Source of the DNA: an uncultured bacterium
GTDB lineage: Bacteria; Cyanobacteriota; Vampirovibrionia; Gastranaerophilales; Gastranaerophilaceae
NCBI GenBank assembly: GCA_902803265.1
Contig: CADCPD010000007.1
Location: 1-23,717, forward strand
Direction of reading: 5' to 3'
Length of the DNA: 23,717 nucleotides
The first letter of the stretch is position 1, and the number at the start of each line of letters is the position of its first letter. The position numbers and the translations under genes were made by a program. The notes beneath the pieces are model-generated. The model was not told where the DNA came from. It did not search any database and worked only from the letters and a program-made list of their open reading frames with translations. This document shows, one piece after another, positions 7,742 through 15,318 of this stretch.

Positions 7742-8750
7742 TCACGTTGCCTTCTATATGTTTTTGCATAGCATACGGAACTTTATCAAGAGATACTTCT
7801 TCCGTGATAAGTTTTTTCACGTCCATTTTATGAGAAGAAATTAAATCAAGTGCTTTTCTCACATATTCAGGTGTGTGATGAAATACGCTTATAATTTTTA
7901 TATCTCCATAGTGCATTTTTACAGCAGAAAGTTTAACCTCTGAACCTTTTTTACAGCCGCCGAAAAAGTGAACTGTTCCGCCCGGACGAACAATAGAAAA
8001 AACTTGTTCCCAAATTTCAGGAAGTCCGACGCACTCAATGGCAACATCCAAACCTCGGCCTTCATCAGAAAATTGCTTAAAAGCACTTTCTGCATCATTT
8101 ATCTTTGTCAAATCAACAACTTCATCAGCATCTGCAAATTCTTTTGCAAGTTTTAATTTTAAAGGATTTCTTCCTCCAACAATTACTCTTGCACCTTTTA
8201 ATTTAGCATATTTTGCAAACATCAAACCAATAGGACCGATTCCGATAATACCGACAGAATCTCCTTCCTTTATACCAGTTCTTTCTGCGCCATGAACAAC
8301 ATTTGCAAGAGGTTCCGTAAATGCAGCTTCTTCAAAACTTAAATCATCAGGTATTTTTATCATATTTTTTTCAACAATTCTTGCCGGAACAATAATATAT
8401 TCTGCATAAGCACCATTTAAGAATTCCAAATTTTCACATAAATTGTATTGCCCTTTTTTACAGTAAAAACATTCACCGCAAGGAGCCGAATTTGCGGCAA
8501 CTACTCTGTCTCCAACTTTAAAATTTTCAACACCTTCGCCTATTTTTTCAATAATACCGCTAAATTCATGCCCGAAGCCAGAAGGAACTTTTTTTATCAA
8601 TACAGGATGACCTCGTCTGAATGTTTTAACATCAGTACCGCAAGTTAATGCTGCCATAATTTTTACAAGAACTTCTCCTTTTTCAGGTTCTTTTACAGGC
8701 ACTTCTTCATATCTGATATCTTCAGGGGCATAAAACTGAATAGCTTTCAT
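7719..8750 (-). CDS. Zinc-dependent medium-chain alcohol/polyol dehydrogenase (1)
   Basis: 343-aa MDR-superfamily dehydrogenase, oxidising an alcohol or polyol (or reducing a carbonyl) with NAD(P). Catalytic zinc ligands are C37 (TCGTD), H61-E62 (GHEF) and probably E146 (TEPLA). The structural zinc site is C91-C94-C97-C105 (CGECFYCKKGQYNLC). The Rossmann motif GIGPIG at 170-175 starts the cofactor domain. The family resembles sorbitol/threonine-dehydrogenase-like enzymes, but substrate cannot be assigned. It is the second gene of a pair: its ATG is 5 bases after the stop of the upstream dehydrogenase, with AAGGA overlapping that stop, so translation is probably coupled. All zinc ligands are intact. 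Confidence 0.9.
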   Translation of the reverse strand: MKAIQFYAPEDIRYEEVPVKEPEKGEVLVKIMAALTCGTDVKTFRRGHPVLIKKVPSGFGHEFSGIIEKIGEGVENFKVGDRVVAANSAPCGECFYCKKGQYNLCENLEFLNGAYAEYIIVPARIVEKNMIKIPDDLSFEEAAFTEPLANVVHGAERTGIKEGDSVGIIGIGPIGLMFAKYAKLKGARVIVGGRNPLKLKLAKEFADADEVVDLTKINDAESAFKQFSDEGRGLDVAIECVGLPEIWEQVFSIVRPGGTVHFFGGCKKGSEVKLSAVKMHYGDIKIISVFHHTPEYVRKALDLISSHKMDVKKLITEEVSLDKVPYAMQKHIEGNVIKVLVKP

Positions 8751-8755
8751 CTATA

Positions 8756-9772
8756 TTATTCCTTAATTTTTATATACGCTTTAAAAATTTTATTACTTAC
8801 TGTATCATCAAATGCTTTTTGAACATCATCGAGTTCATAAATTGTTGAAATATTTTTTACTTTCACTTTTTCTGATTTTAAAAGTTCATACGAAGTTTTT
8901 AAATCAACTGGAGCAGGAGAATAACTACCAAAAACAGTCAATTCTCTGTAATAAATTTCATTATTTGCATATCCCATATTGTTTGGAGTACTTGCAAACA
9001 CAACTATTTTACCGCCATTTCTTACGGTTTTGAGGGCAAGTTCAATAGCTTTATCAGAGCCTGATGTCATAAATACAGCATCAACACCCATACCATTTGT
9101 TTTTTCTTTTATATATTGTTCACTTTTTTCGAAATCAGCTGAATTAAAAGATTCTATACCGACAGAATTTGCAAGATTTATTCTGTCTTCCAGCAAGTCA
9201 CAGCCAAAAGTTTTGCAGTTATATATTGCATTGAATGCTTGCCCTGAAAGATACCCTATAGAACCCAGACCTATTACCAAAACTGTTGATTTATTATTTA
9301 AGTCTGCTCTTTTCACAGCTCTTACAATGCAACCTAAAGGTTCATAAAAAGATATTTCTTCATAAGTTAAATTCTCAGGGATTTTATATGCAACATTTTT
9401 CAAATGTTCATCAGATAAGTAAATATATTCACTAAATCCACCGGGAAATATATTGGTAGATTTAAAATGTTCACACATAGAATAATGTTCATTTTTACAA
9501 TATTCACAGTTAAAACAAGGTATATGATGCGAACTTACAATTTCATCATTTAGTTTAAAATCAGTATCTGAATTAATTTCAACAATCTTGCCAACAATTT
9601 CGTGACCTAAAACTGTTCCGTTTTTAGCTTTACCAGTTTTAAGTTTAACTATATCCGAACCGCATAATCCACAACCAAAGACTTGAACAATAGCACCTTT
9701 CTTTTCACCTAAAGAAGGTTTTTCAAGATTTTTTATAATATTTTTATGATTTTCTACAATTGCTGCTTTCAT
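8756..9772 (-). CDS. Zinc-dependent medium-chain alcohol/polyol dehydrogenase (2)
   Basis: 338-aa MDR dehydrogenase. Catalytic zinc ligands are C37 (CGLCGSD), H57-E58 (GHEI) and E144 (YEPL). Structural zinc ligands are C86, C89, C92 and C100 (CFNCEYCKNEHYSMC). The Rossmann motif is GLGSIG at 168-173. It is clearly diverged from the dehydrogenase directly downstream, so the pair is not a fresh duplication and may use different substrates or successive steps. The frame is open far upstream (to about 10069), but that extension is a shadow of the divergent gene. MKAAIVEN at 9772 is the family-like start, with ATG 9778 (MYMKAA) an alternative. No SD is seen. A weak TTGTGT-17-GATAAA promoter places the 5' end close to 9778, so it may be leaderless. 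Confidence 0.88.
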   Translation of the reverse strand: MKAAIVENHKNIIKNLEKPSLGEKKGAIVQVFGCGLCGSDIVKLKTGKAKNGTVLGHEIVGKIVEINSDTDFKLNDEIVSSHHIPCFNCEYCKNEHYSMCEHFKSTNIFPGGFSEYIYLSDEHLKNVAYKIPENLTYEEISFYEPLGCIVRAVKRADLNNKSTVLVIGLGSIGYLSGQAFNAIYNCKTFGCDLLEDRINLANSVGIESFNSADFEKSEQYIKEKTNGMGVDAVFMTSGSDKAIELALKTVRNGGKIVVFASTPNNMGYANNEIYYRELTVFGSYSPAPVDLKTSYELLKSEKVKVKNISTIYELDDVQKAFDDTVSNKIFKAYIKIKE

Positions 9773-9795
9773 ATACATACAGTTTATCACGAAAT

Positions 9796-9824
9796 TTGCA
9801 ATACAACACAAAAAAATATATAAT
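9796..9824 (+). promoter_or_regulatory. Promoter placing the transcript 5' end at the ATG (leaderless)
   Basis: TTGCAA (9796-9801), exactly 17 bp, then perfect TATAAT (9819-9824). The ATG at 9831 begins 7 bases after the -10, where transcription normally starts, and there is no SD. This implies a leaderless mRNA for the GNAT-like gene. Confidence 0.7.
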
Positions 9825-9830
9825 ACGAAT

Positions 9831-10844
9831 ATGACAATTATTAGACGACTTTCATATTTTGACGGTTCAAAACTAAAAAAAATGATAGCTTTTCTCGGCA
9901 ATGATGAAGCTGACAAATTTATAAAAACTATAATGAACACGTCATGTTCGTTTTTACAACAATTTTTGCCGTTAAAATTTAAAATATTACCTGAATCATA
10001 CGTGCTTGAAGATGCAAAAGATTTACACGGGGTAATAACTGTCTCTCCGGAAAGAGGCAATCCGTACAAACTTGCAATTACAAGATTAATGTTTGAAAAA
10101 AATTACTATGAAGTCGGCAAACAATTAATTGATTATACAATTTCAAAATACGGGGCAAAAGGCGCTGATACATTCATTGTATCAATCGATGACAGCTATG
10201 ATGAATTATTGAAACTATTTACTACTGCCTGCGGATTTAGACAATGCGGAAGCGAAATTTTATATCGTATGCCCAAAAAAGCACACAGAATTAATAAAAA
10301 TGAAAATATTATCTTCAGACCTTTTAAAAATTCTGACATAGAAACTGTTTGCGATATTTATAACAGTTCAGTTATAAACCACTTCAGACCGTCATTACAA
10401 AAACACAGAAATGAATTCAAAGATGTACTGTTTTATGGACTTTCAAGTAATTACGAACTTAAATATATAATGGAAAACATAAAAGCAAAAACCGCATTGG
10501 CATATTTTTCAATAACTACATTTGATAATACTAATTATACAATTGATATTACAATTCAAGAAGGATATGAAATTGATTACAGTCTTATTTTTGGCTTTAT
10601 AAACAGAGAAATAAGACGAAGAAAAAAAGACTTTAACCTTTTTGTAAAGGTAAAAAAATACATTAAAAACACAGATAGACTTGAAGAATACCTAAATAAA
10701 AAAGAAAGTTCCGCGATACGAACCCAAATCGTATTGGTAAAAGATTTTTACAAACTAGCGAAAGAACAAACCCAAAAAACAGGGCTTGTCGTGTTTAATG
10801 AAACAAATTCTCCAATAAGAAGCAATTTCAAAATAAAAAATTAG
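9831..10844 (+). CDS. Predicted tandem GNAT-fold protein
   Basis: 337 aa. Residues about 50-148 look like the second half of a GNAT acetyltransferase: a strand-rich stretch, the helix YYEVGKQLIDYTISKYGAKG, then IVSIDDSYDELLKLFTTACGFRQCGSEILYRM, the usual 'helix then GF...' ending. A second unit begins with IIFRPFKNSDIETVCDIYNSS at about 157, a classic GNAT opening. The acetyl-CoA loop (Q/RxxGxG/A) is not clearly preserved in either half, so activity and substrate are uncertain and one half may be degenerate. It is divergent from the dehydrogenase pair, separated only by a short promoter region, and overlaps the convergent UPF0173 gene by 4 bases. Confidence 0.6.
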   Translation: MTIIRRLSYFDGSKLKKMIAFLGNDEADKFIKTIMNTSCSFLQQFLPLKFKILPESYVLEDAKDLHGVITVSPERGNPYKLAITRLMFEKNYYEVGKQLIDYTISKYGAKGADTFIVSIDDSYDELLKLFTTACGFRQCGSEILYRMPKKAHRINKNENIIFRPFKNSDIETVCDIYNSSVINHFRPSLQKHRNEFKDVLFYGLSSNYELKYIMENIKAKTALAYFSITTFDNTNYTIDITIQEGYEIDYSLIFGFINREIRRRKKDFNLFVKVKKYIKNTDRLEEYLNKKESSAIRTQIVLVKDFYKLAKEQTQKTGLVVFNETNSPIRSNFKIKN

Positions 10845-11515
10845 AAATGTGCAACTTCATCAACATTCATTATCATACATTGCTTACCTAAATCCTCAAT
10901 AAGAATTTTAAATCTATCAACATCAGCTCTTATGTGAGGGAACGTATTGTAATGCATAGGAATAACAATTTCTGCCCCAAGCCAATCAGCAGCTTTTGCA
11001 GCTGATTTAATATCCATGGTGAAATATCCTCCAATAGGTAAAATTGCTATATCCGGTCTATTCATTTCATTAATAATTTTTAATTCTTGATTTAAGCAAG
11101 TATCACCAGCATGAAAAACTCTTACACCATTTATTTCAAACAAAATACTGCAAGGACATCCTGCATACTGACCGTCAGGAGTAGAACTTGAATGAAAAGC
11201 AGGTAAAAATATAGCCGTACAATCATCATAATTAACCCAGCCGCCTAACCCGACAGGATTTATAAAAGCACCTCTGTCTGCACAATAATTTGCAAGTTCA
11301 AATATTGCAGTTATTCTTGCTTCTTTTGCTTTTGCAATTTCAATAGCAGAACCTAAATGATCAGAGTGACCATGTGTAACAAAAATTTCTTTAATATTCA
11401 AATCTTTCCAGTTATAACGGGGGAAAACTCCCAAAAACGGATCAATTAAAATATAATTTCCATTATTATTAATTTCAAAAGCACTGTGCCCTAAATATCT
11501 TAAATCAAATGCCAT
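10841..11515 (-). CDS. UPF0173-family metal-dependent hydrolase
   Basis: Metallo-beta-lactamase-fold hydrolase of 224 aa, close to the usual length of UPF0173 proteins. The metal-binding motif THGHSDH gives H48, H50, D52 and H53. Further ligands are likely H108 (AFHSS), D138 (HAGDTC) and H188 (MHYNTFP). The opening LRYLGHSAFEI is typical of the family. The physiological substrate is unknown. A good SD (AAGGAGA) precedes the ATG at 11515, which supports the start. It is divergent from ribD with a 59-base gap. Confidence 0.9.
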   Translation of the reverse strand: MAFDLRYLGHSAFEINNNGNYILIDPFLGVFPRYNWKDLNIKEIFVTHGHSDHLGSAIEIAKAKEARITAIFELANYCADRGAFINPVGLGGWVNYDDCTAIFLPAFHSSSTPDGQYAGCPCSILFEINGVRVFHAGDTCLNQELKIINEMNRPDIAILPIGGYFTMDIKSAAKAADWLGAEIVIPMHYNTFPHIRADVDRFKILIEDLGKQCMIMNVDEVAHF

Positions 11516-11539
11516 ATAAATATCTCCTTACAAGTTTTG

Positions 11540-11568
11540 TTTAAATTTACCATATTTTTTGATAAAAT
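11540..11568 (+). promoter_or_regulatory. Promoter of ribD, apparently leaderless
   Basis: TTTAAA (11540-11545), 17 bp, TAAAAT (11563-11568), then 6 bases to the ATG at 11575. The expected transcription start coincides with the start codon, and no SD is present. Geometry is the same as at 9831. Confidence 0.6.
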
Positions 11569-11574
11569 ACAAAT

Positions 11575-12624
11575 ATGTACGAAAAATATATGAAAGAATG
11601 TTTTGAACTCGCAAAAAAAGGACTTGGAAAAACTTCTCCAAATCCAATAGTCGGATGTATTGTTCTTGATAAAAACGGAAACAAAATATCAGAAGGTTAT
11701 CACGCAAAATATGGTGAAAATCACGCAGAACGTGATGCTCTTTTAAAATTAAAAAACGGAGAAGAAAAAGACGGTACAATAATTGTTAGTCTTGAACCAT
11801 GTTCGCATTTTGGTAAAACTCCGCCTTGCGTGGATTTAATAATTGAAAGAGGTCTTAAAAAAGTTGTGTTTGCAATGAAAGATGTAAATCCTCTTGTTTC
11901 AAGTATTCAAAAACTTAAAGACAACGGAATTGAAGTTATTTACGGCATTTTAGAAGAAGAAGCAAAAGAATTAAACGAAGTTTTCATAACAAATATGACA
12001 GAAAAAAGACCTTTTGTAGCTTTAAAAACCGCAACAACAATTGACGGAAAAATTTCAACAAAAACAGGCAGCTCAAAATGGATAACCTCAACTGAAGCAA
12101 GAGATAAGGGCAGAGAATTAAGAAAAATTTATGATGCGGTATTAACGACTTCATCAACAGTTATTGCTGATAATCCGAATTTTAACAATGATTTAAAAAT
12201 CCTGATTGACAGAACGCTAAAAGTTGATTTGAAAAAGAATTTTTTTAAAACAGGAAAAATAATTATCGTACACGACAAATCAATAAAACCTGAAAAAACA
12301 CTTGGAAATATAGAATATTTACCGTGTTCAGTTAAAGACAACAAAATTGATATAAATGAGGTTTTAAATATTCTTTTTGAAAGAAAAATAATGAGTATTT
12401 TTGTAGAAGCAGGCGGAACTTTTAACGGTTCAATGGTTGAAACCAGATTAGTTGATAAAATTTATCATTTTGTTGCGCCGAAGATTTTAGGCGATAACAG
12501 CGGTAAATCAGCTTTTGACGGAAGAAACATTACAAAAATAAACGACTGTATAAATTATAAAGTTCAAAATGTTGAAAGATTAGAAGAAGATATTTTGATT
12601 ACATACAAAAAAGCGGCTGAATAA
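11575..12624 (+). CDS. ribD: Bifunctional riboflavin biosynthesis protein RibD (deaminase/reductase)
   Basis: 349 aa. The N-terminal cytidine-deaminase-like domain (1-145) deaminates the pyrimidine intermediate of riboflavin synthesis; its zinc site is H50-A-E52 and C76...C85 (EPCSHFGKTPPC). The C-terminal reductase domain (about 148-349) reduces the ribosyl side chain with NADPH and is recognised by ATTIDGKISTKTGSSKWITS and FVEAGGTFNGSM. Two usual motifs are altered: KDPNP reads KDVNP with a shortened following loop, and ADDP reads ADNP with a shorter segment after it. The key zinc residues remain. No other rib gene is adjacent. The start has no SD but sits at the predicted transcription start. 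Confidence 0.93.
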   Translation: MYEKYMKECFELAKKGLGKTSPNPIVGCIVLDKNGNKISEGYHAKYGENHAERDALLKLKNGEEKDGTIIVSLEPCSHFGKTPPCVDLIIERGLKKVVFAMKDVNPLVSSIQKLKDNGIEVIYGILEEEAKELNEVFITNMTEKRPFVALKTATTIDGKISTKTGSSKWITSTEARDKGRELRKIYDAVLTTSSTVIADNPNFNNDLKILIDRTLKVDLKKNFFKTGKIIIVHDKSIKPEKTLGNIEYLPCSVKDNKIDINEVLNILFERKIMSIFVEAGGTFNGSMVETRLVDKIYHFVAPKILGDNSGKSAFDGRNITKINDCINYKVQNVERLEEDILITYKKAAE

Positions 12625-12644
12625 ATCAACCGCCTTTTGTTTTT
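12613..12644. terminator. Bidirectional terminator between ribD and thrC
   Basis: GCGGCTGA-ATAAA-TCAACCGC (7 of 8 pairs) with CTTTTGTTTTT on the plus side and a T6 run on the minus side. It lies between the convergent ribD and thrC stops and can serve both. Confidence 0.75.
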
Positions 12645-12653
12645 AAAAATCAG

Positions 12654-13712
12654 TTATTTTAAATCCATAACATTTAAAATTTCATCAATATTTGCATCTG
12701 TTTTTGCAACTTCTGTTTGTGAATATTTAATAGCGCTATCCGGATCTTTTAGTCCGTTACCGGTTAAAACGCAGGCAATTTTTGTATTTTCTTCAACAAG
12801 ACCTTCTTTAACAGCCTGAATTAAACCTGCAACAGAAGCGGCACTTGCCGGTTCACATAAAATACCTTCTGTTGAAGCAATCAATTTATATGCTTCAATG
12901 ATTTTTTCATCATTAACACATCCTATCTTACCACCTGATTTATCTCTTGCATTTTCAGCCTGTTTCCAGCTTGCAGGATTACCAATTCTTATTGCAGTTG
13001 CTATTGTTTCAGGTTTCATAATTCTTTCACCTCTGACAATTGCTGCAGCACCTTCTGCTTCATAGCCCATCATTTTTGGTAGTTTTGTATTAATTTTTTG
13101 AGCGTAATATTCTTCATAACCTTTCCAGTAAGCAGTAATATTACCTGCATTACCAACAGGAATAAAGTGATAATCCGGAGCATTACCAAGAGCATCAGAT
13201 ATTTCAAAAGCACCTGTTTTTTGTCCTTCAATTCTGTATGGATTTACTGAATTTACAAGAGTTATCGGGTGTTTATCAGAAATTTCTCTTACAAATTCAA
13301 GAGCTTCATCAAAATTACCTTTTATTGCAATAATTTCAGCACCATACATCATAGCTTGAGATAATTTACCAAGCGCGATATAACCATCCGGAATTAAAAC
13401 GTAAGTTTTTAATCCTGCTTTTGCGCCGTAAGCCGCAGCGGCTGCGCTTGTATTACCTGTTGAAGCACAAATAATAGCGTTAGAGCCAGCCTCTTTAGCT
13501 TTTGTAACAGCCATTGTCATACCACGATCTTTAAAACTTCCCGTAGGATTTGAACCTTCAAATTTTAAATAAACTTCCGCTTTTATACCGATTGCTTTTG
13601 CTAAATTATCAGCTTTTATAAACGGAGTATTACCTTCATTTAATGTTACTATCTCAGTAGTATCACTTACAGGAAGATATTTTCTGTATTTATCTATTAA
13701 ACCTTTATACAT
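12654..13712 (-). CDS. thrC: Threonine synthase
   Basis: PLP enzyme converting O-phospho-L-homoserine to threonine, the last step of the pathway. 352 aa, matching the short bacterial type of about 350 residues. PLP-lysine K61 is in GSFKDRGM; CASTGNTSAAAAAYGA and the phosphate-binding loop PVGNAGN (185-191) are in place. The ATG at 13712 lies inside the end of hom (8-base overlap), so the two are translationally coupled. The gene ends at a bidirectional terminator. Homoserine kinase (thrB), needed between Hom and ThrC, is not in the window. Confidence 0.96.
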   Translation of the reverse strand: MYKGLIDKYRKYLPVSDTTEIVTLNEGNTPFIKADNLAKAIGIKAEVYLKFEGSNPTGSFKDRGMTMAVTKAKEAGSNAIICASTGNTSAAAAAYGAKAGLKTYVLIPDGYIALGKLSQAMMYGAEIIAIKGNFDEALEFVREISDKHPITLVNSVNPYRIEGQKTGAFEISDALGNAPDYHFIPVGNAGNITAYWKGYEEYYAQKINTKLPKMMGYEAEGAAAIVRGERIMKPETIATAIRIGNPASWKQAENARDKSGGKIGCVNDEKIIEAYKLIASTEGILCEPASAASVAGLIQAVKEGLVEENTKIACVLTGNGLKDPDSAIKYSQTEVAKTDANIDEILNVMDLK

Positions 13713-14982
13713 CTTTTGCCACCCTTATCATACTATTCAGTTTATTTATACAACCTTCTTTTTCTAATAAATCTATTACTTCCAGAATATCTCTTTCTTT
13801 GCAAAGTTCGGTAATTATAATAATATTTGCTGTATTATCTTCTGAAACACCTTTTTGCAATACACTTGCCAAACTTATTCCTTTATCAGCACAAATCAAA
13901 CCTAATTTACCGATTACACCAACTTTATTACTTACTGTTAAAGACAGGTAGTACTTATTAATTGTATCTTTTATATCTGTAACCTTAACAGTACCACTGT
14001 GAGAACATCTCATCATTGGTAAAATATAATCAGTTGTACCTATTTCATTGGAAAGAACAACAATATCCCCTGCAACAGAACTTGCTGTAGGGAATTCTCC
14101 GGCTCCGGGTCCTGAAAGAGTAACTTGACCTATCGGAAAACCTGTTATTGTAACAGCATTTGTAACATAGTCAATATGAGCAAGTGTAGCATTTTTACTT
14201 ACAAACATCGGATGAACTCTGACATCTGCCGTATTATCATCAGTTAATTCGGCATGAGCAACCAATTTTATCTTATACCCTAATTCATTTGCATATTTAA
14301 TATCATCCGCAGTAACTTTGCTTATACCTTCTCTGTAAACATCATTTATTTTTATTCTTTTGTTCAAAGATATTGTAGCAAGAGTTGCCAATTTATAAGC
14401 CGCATCAAAACCTTCAACATCAGCAGTTGGGTCAGCTTCTGCATAACCAAGAGCTTGGGCTTCTTTTAAAACATCATCGTAAGACGCATGTTTCATATCC
14501 ATATTTGTTAAAATATAATTTGTTGTTCCGTTTAATATAGCTTCAATTTTACTGATTTTATTAGCAGAAAGAATGGTTTTTATAGGCATAATAAGAGGAA
14601 TACCGCCTGCAATAGCACCCTCATAAAGAATTACTTTGTTATTTTTTTCAGCTAATTCAAAAAGTTCTTCACCATGTTTTGCCAATAACTCTTTATTCGC
14701 GGTAACAACATGTTTGCCGTTTAAAATAGCTGTTGTAATGAGTGTTTTGGCAGGTTCAACACCGCCGATTAATTCAACAACCACATCAATATTTTCATCA
14801 TTAACTATACTCATCGAATCCGTAGTTAATAGATTTTTATCCAAATTTTCAATGTTACGAGGTTTATTTATATCTCTTACAGCGATTTTAACAATTTCAA
14901 TATTATCAAAATCCTGCAATGTTTTATAAACACCGCTTGCAACAGTACCTAAACCAATTAAACCTATTTTTATTTTGCTCAT
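13705..14982 (-). CDS. hom: Homoserine dehydrogenase with C-terminal ACT domain
   Basis: NAD(P)-dependent reduction of aspartate semialdehyde to homoserine, the branch point to threonine and methionine. 425 aa. The Rossmann motif GLIGLGTVASG is at 7-17, TANKELL at 94-100, NGTTNYIL at 151-158, and the catalytic signature around EADPTADVEGFDAAYKLA at 182-199. Residues about 350-425 are an ACT domain (SLTVSNKVGVIGKLG and DKGISLASVLQKG), known in this family to bind threonine for feedback inhibition. AAGGG precedes the ATG. It is the first gene of hom-thrC; upstream is a leader with an intrinsic terminator, so expression is probably attenuated as well. Confidence 0.97.
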   Translation of the reverse strand: MSKIKIGLIGLGTVASGVYKTLQDFDNIEIVKIAVRDINKPRNIENLDKNLLTTDSMSIVNDENIDVVVELIGGVEPAKTLITTAILNGKHVVTANKELLAKHGEELFELAEKNNKVILYEGAIAGGIPLIMPIKTILSANKISKIEAILNGTTNYILTNMDMKHASYDDVLKEAQALGYAEADPTADVEGFDAAYKLATLATISLNKRIKINDVYREGISKVTADDIKYANELGYKIKLVAHAELTDDNTADVRVHPMFVSKNATLAHIDYVTNAVTITGFPIGQVTLSGPGAGEFPTASSVAGDIVVLSNEIGTTDYILPMMRCSHSGTVKVTDIKDTINKYYLSLTVSNKVGVIGKLGLICADKGISLASVLQKGVSEDNTANIIIITELCKERDILEVIDLLEKEGCINKLNSMIRVAKDV

Positions 14983-15034
14983 AAATACCCTTCACACTAA
15001 TGTAATCACAGATAATAATACAATAATTTAACGC

Positions 15035-15082
15035 AAAAAAAAACCCTTTTTAAAAAAGGGTCTGGAATTTTTTTTCAATTCC
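15035..15082 (-). terminator. Premature terminator (attenuator candidate) in the hom-thrC leader
   Basis: Reading on the minus strand: hairpin GGAATT-7 nt-AATTCC (15064-15082), then after 2 bases a second palindrome ACCC-T6-A5-GGGT (15043-15061) running directly into a T tract (15035-15042). This has the form of an intrinsic terminator about 50 bases before the hom ATG, inside its untranslated leader. A TATAAT lies further up at 15171-15176 (no good -35). Hairpin plus U-run in a biosynthetic leader is the classic attenuator layout. No T-box or known riboswitch consensus is recognised. Confidence 0.65.
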
Positions 15083-15084
15083 TC

Positions 15085-15128
15085 GTGTGTAGAAGGTTAG
15101 TGTGTGTGGTAGGTTAGTGTGTGTGTGT
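15085..15128. repeat. GT/AC dinucleotide repeat tracts in the hom leader
   Basis: Plus strand: (GT)3 at 15085-15090, (GT)4 at 15100-15107 and (GT)6 at 15117-15128. The last two lie in a 15-base direct repeat, AGGTTAGTGTGTGTG, at 15094-15108 and 15111-15125 (period 17). On the hom transcript this is an AC-rich, probably unstructured RNA just before the attenuator hairpins. The tracts could vary by slippage. The rest of the 336-base gap 14983-15318 holds the hom leader, AT-rich filler and the def promoter. Confidence 0.85.
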
Positions 15129-15291
15129 AAAAAATCCTTTCTTTTATAACGACTTAAAAATTTATAGCCTATTATAAATAACTAAATAATCCTCTCATTA
15201 GCCTCTTACATATATATAAAGTATTTATCTTTTGAAGAATTTCAGCATGGATAATTTTTGTTACATTAGTTAACATTCATATTCATTTATG

Positions 15292-15300
15292 TGCTATAAT
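15292..15300 (+). promoter_or_regulatory. Extended -10 promoter of the def operon
   Basis: TGCTATAAT (extended -10 with perfect TATAAT at 15295-15300). A possible TTAACA lies at 15270-15275 (19-bp spacing). Transcription would start near 15307, just before AGAGG and the ATG at 15319. The box lies inside the longer frame beginning at 15289, which argues against that longer start. Confidence 0.65.
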
Positions 15301-15318
15301 CAAGAAAAAGAGGTTTAT

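Noticed and set aside
9779..10069. N-terminal extension of the second dehydrogenase back to 10069
   Set aside because: The extra residues do not resemble the MDR family, run opposite to the start of the GNAT-like gene, and the family start MKAAI is at 9772.
14983..15130. T-box riboswitch upstream of hom
   Set aside because: No AGGGTGGNACCGCG-like antiterminator or specifier loop is recognisable; only the terminator is visible.
15091..15161. Two tiny plus-strand ORFs starting at GTG in the GT repeats, each behind an AGG-type SD
   Set aside because: Only 5-11 codons created by the repeat itself; no evidence of plus-strand transcription toward a gene from there.
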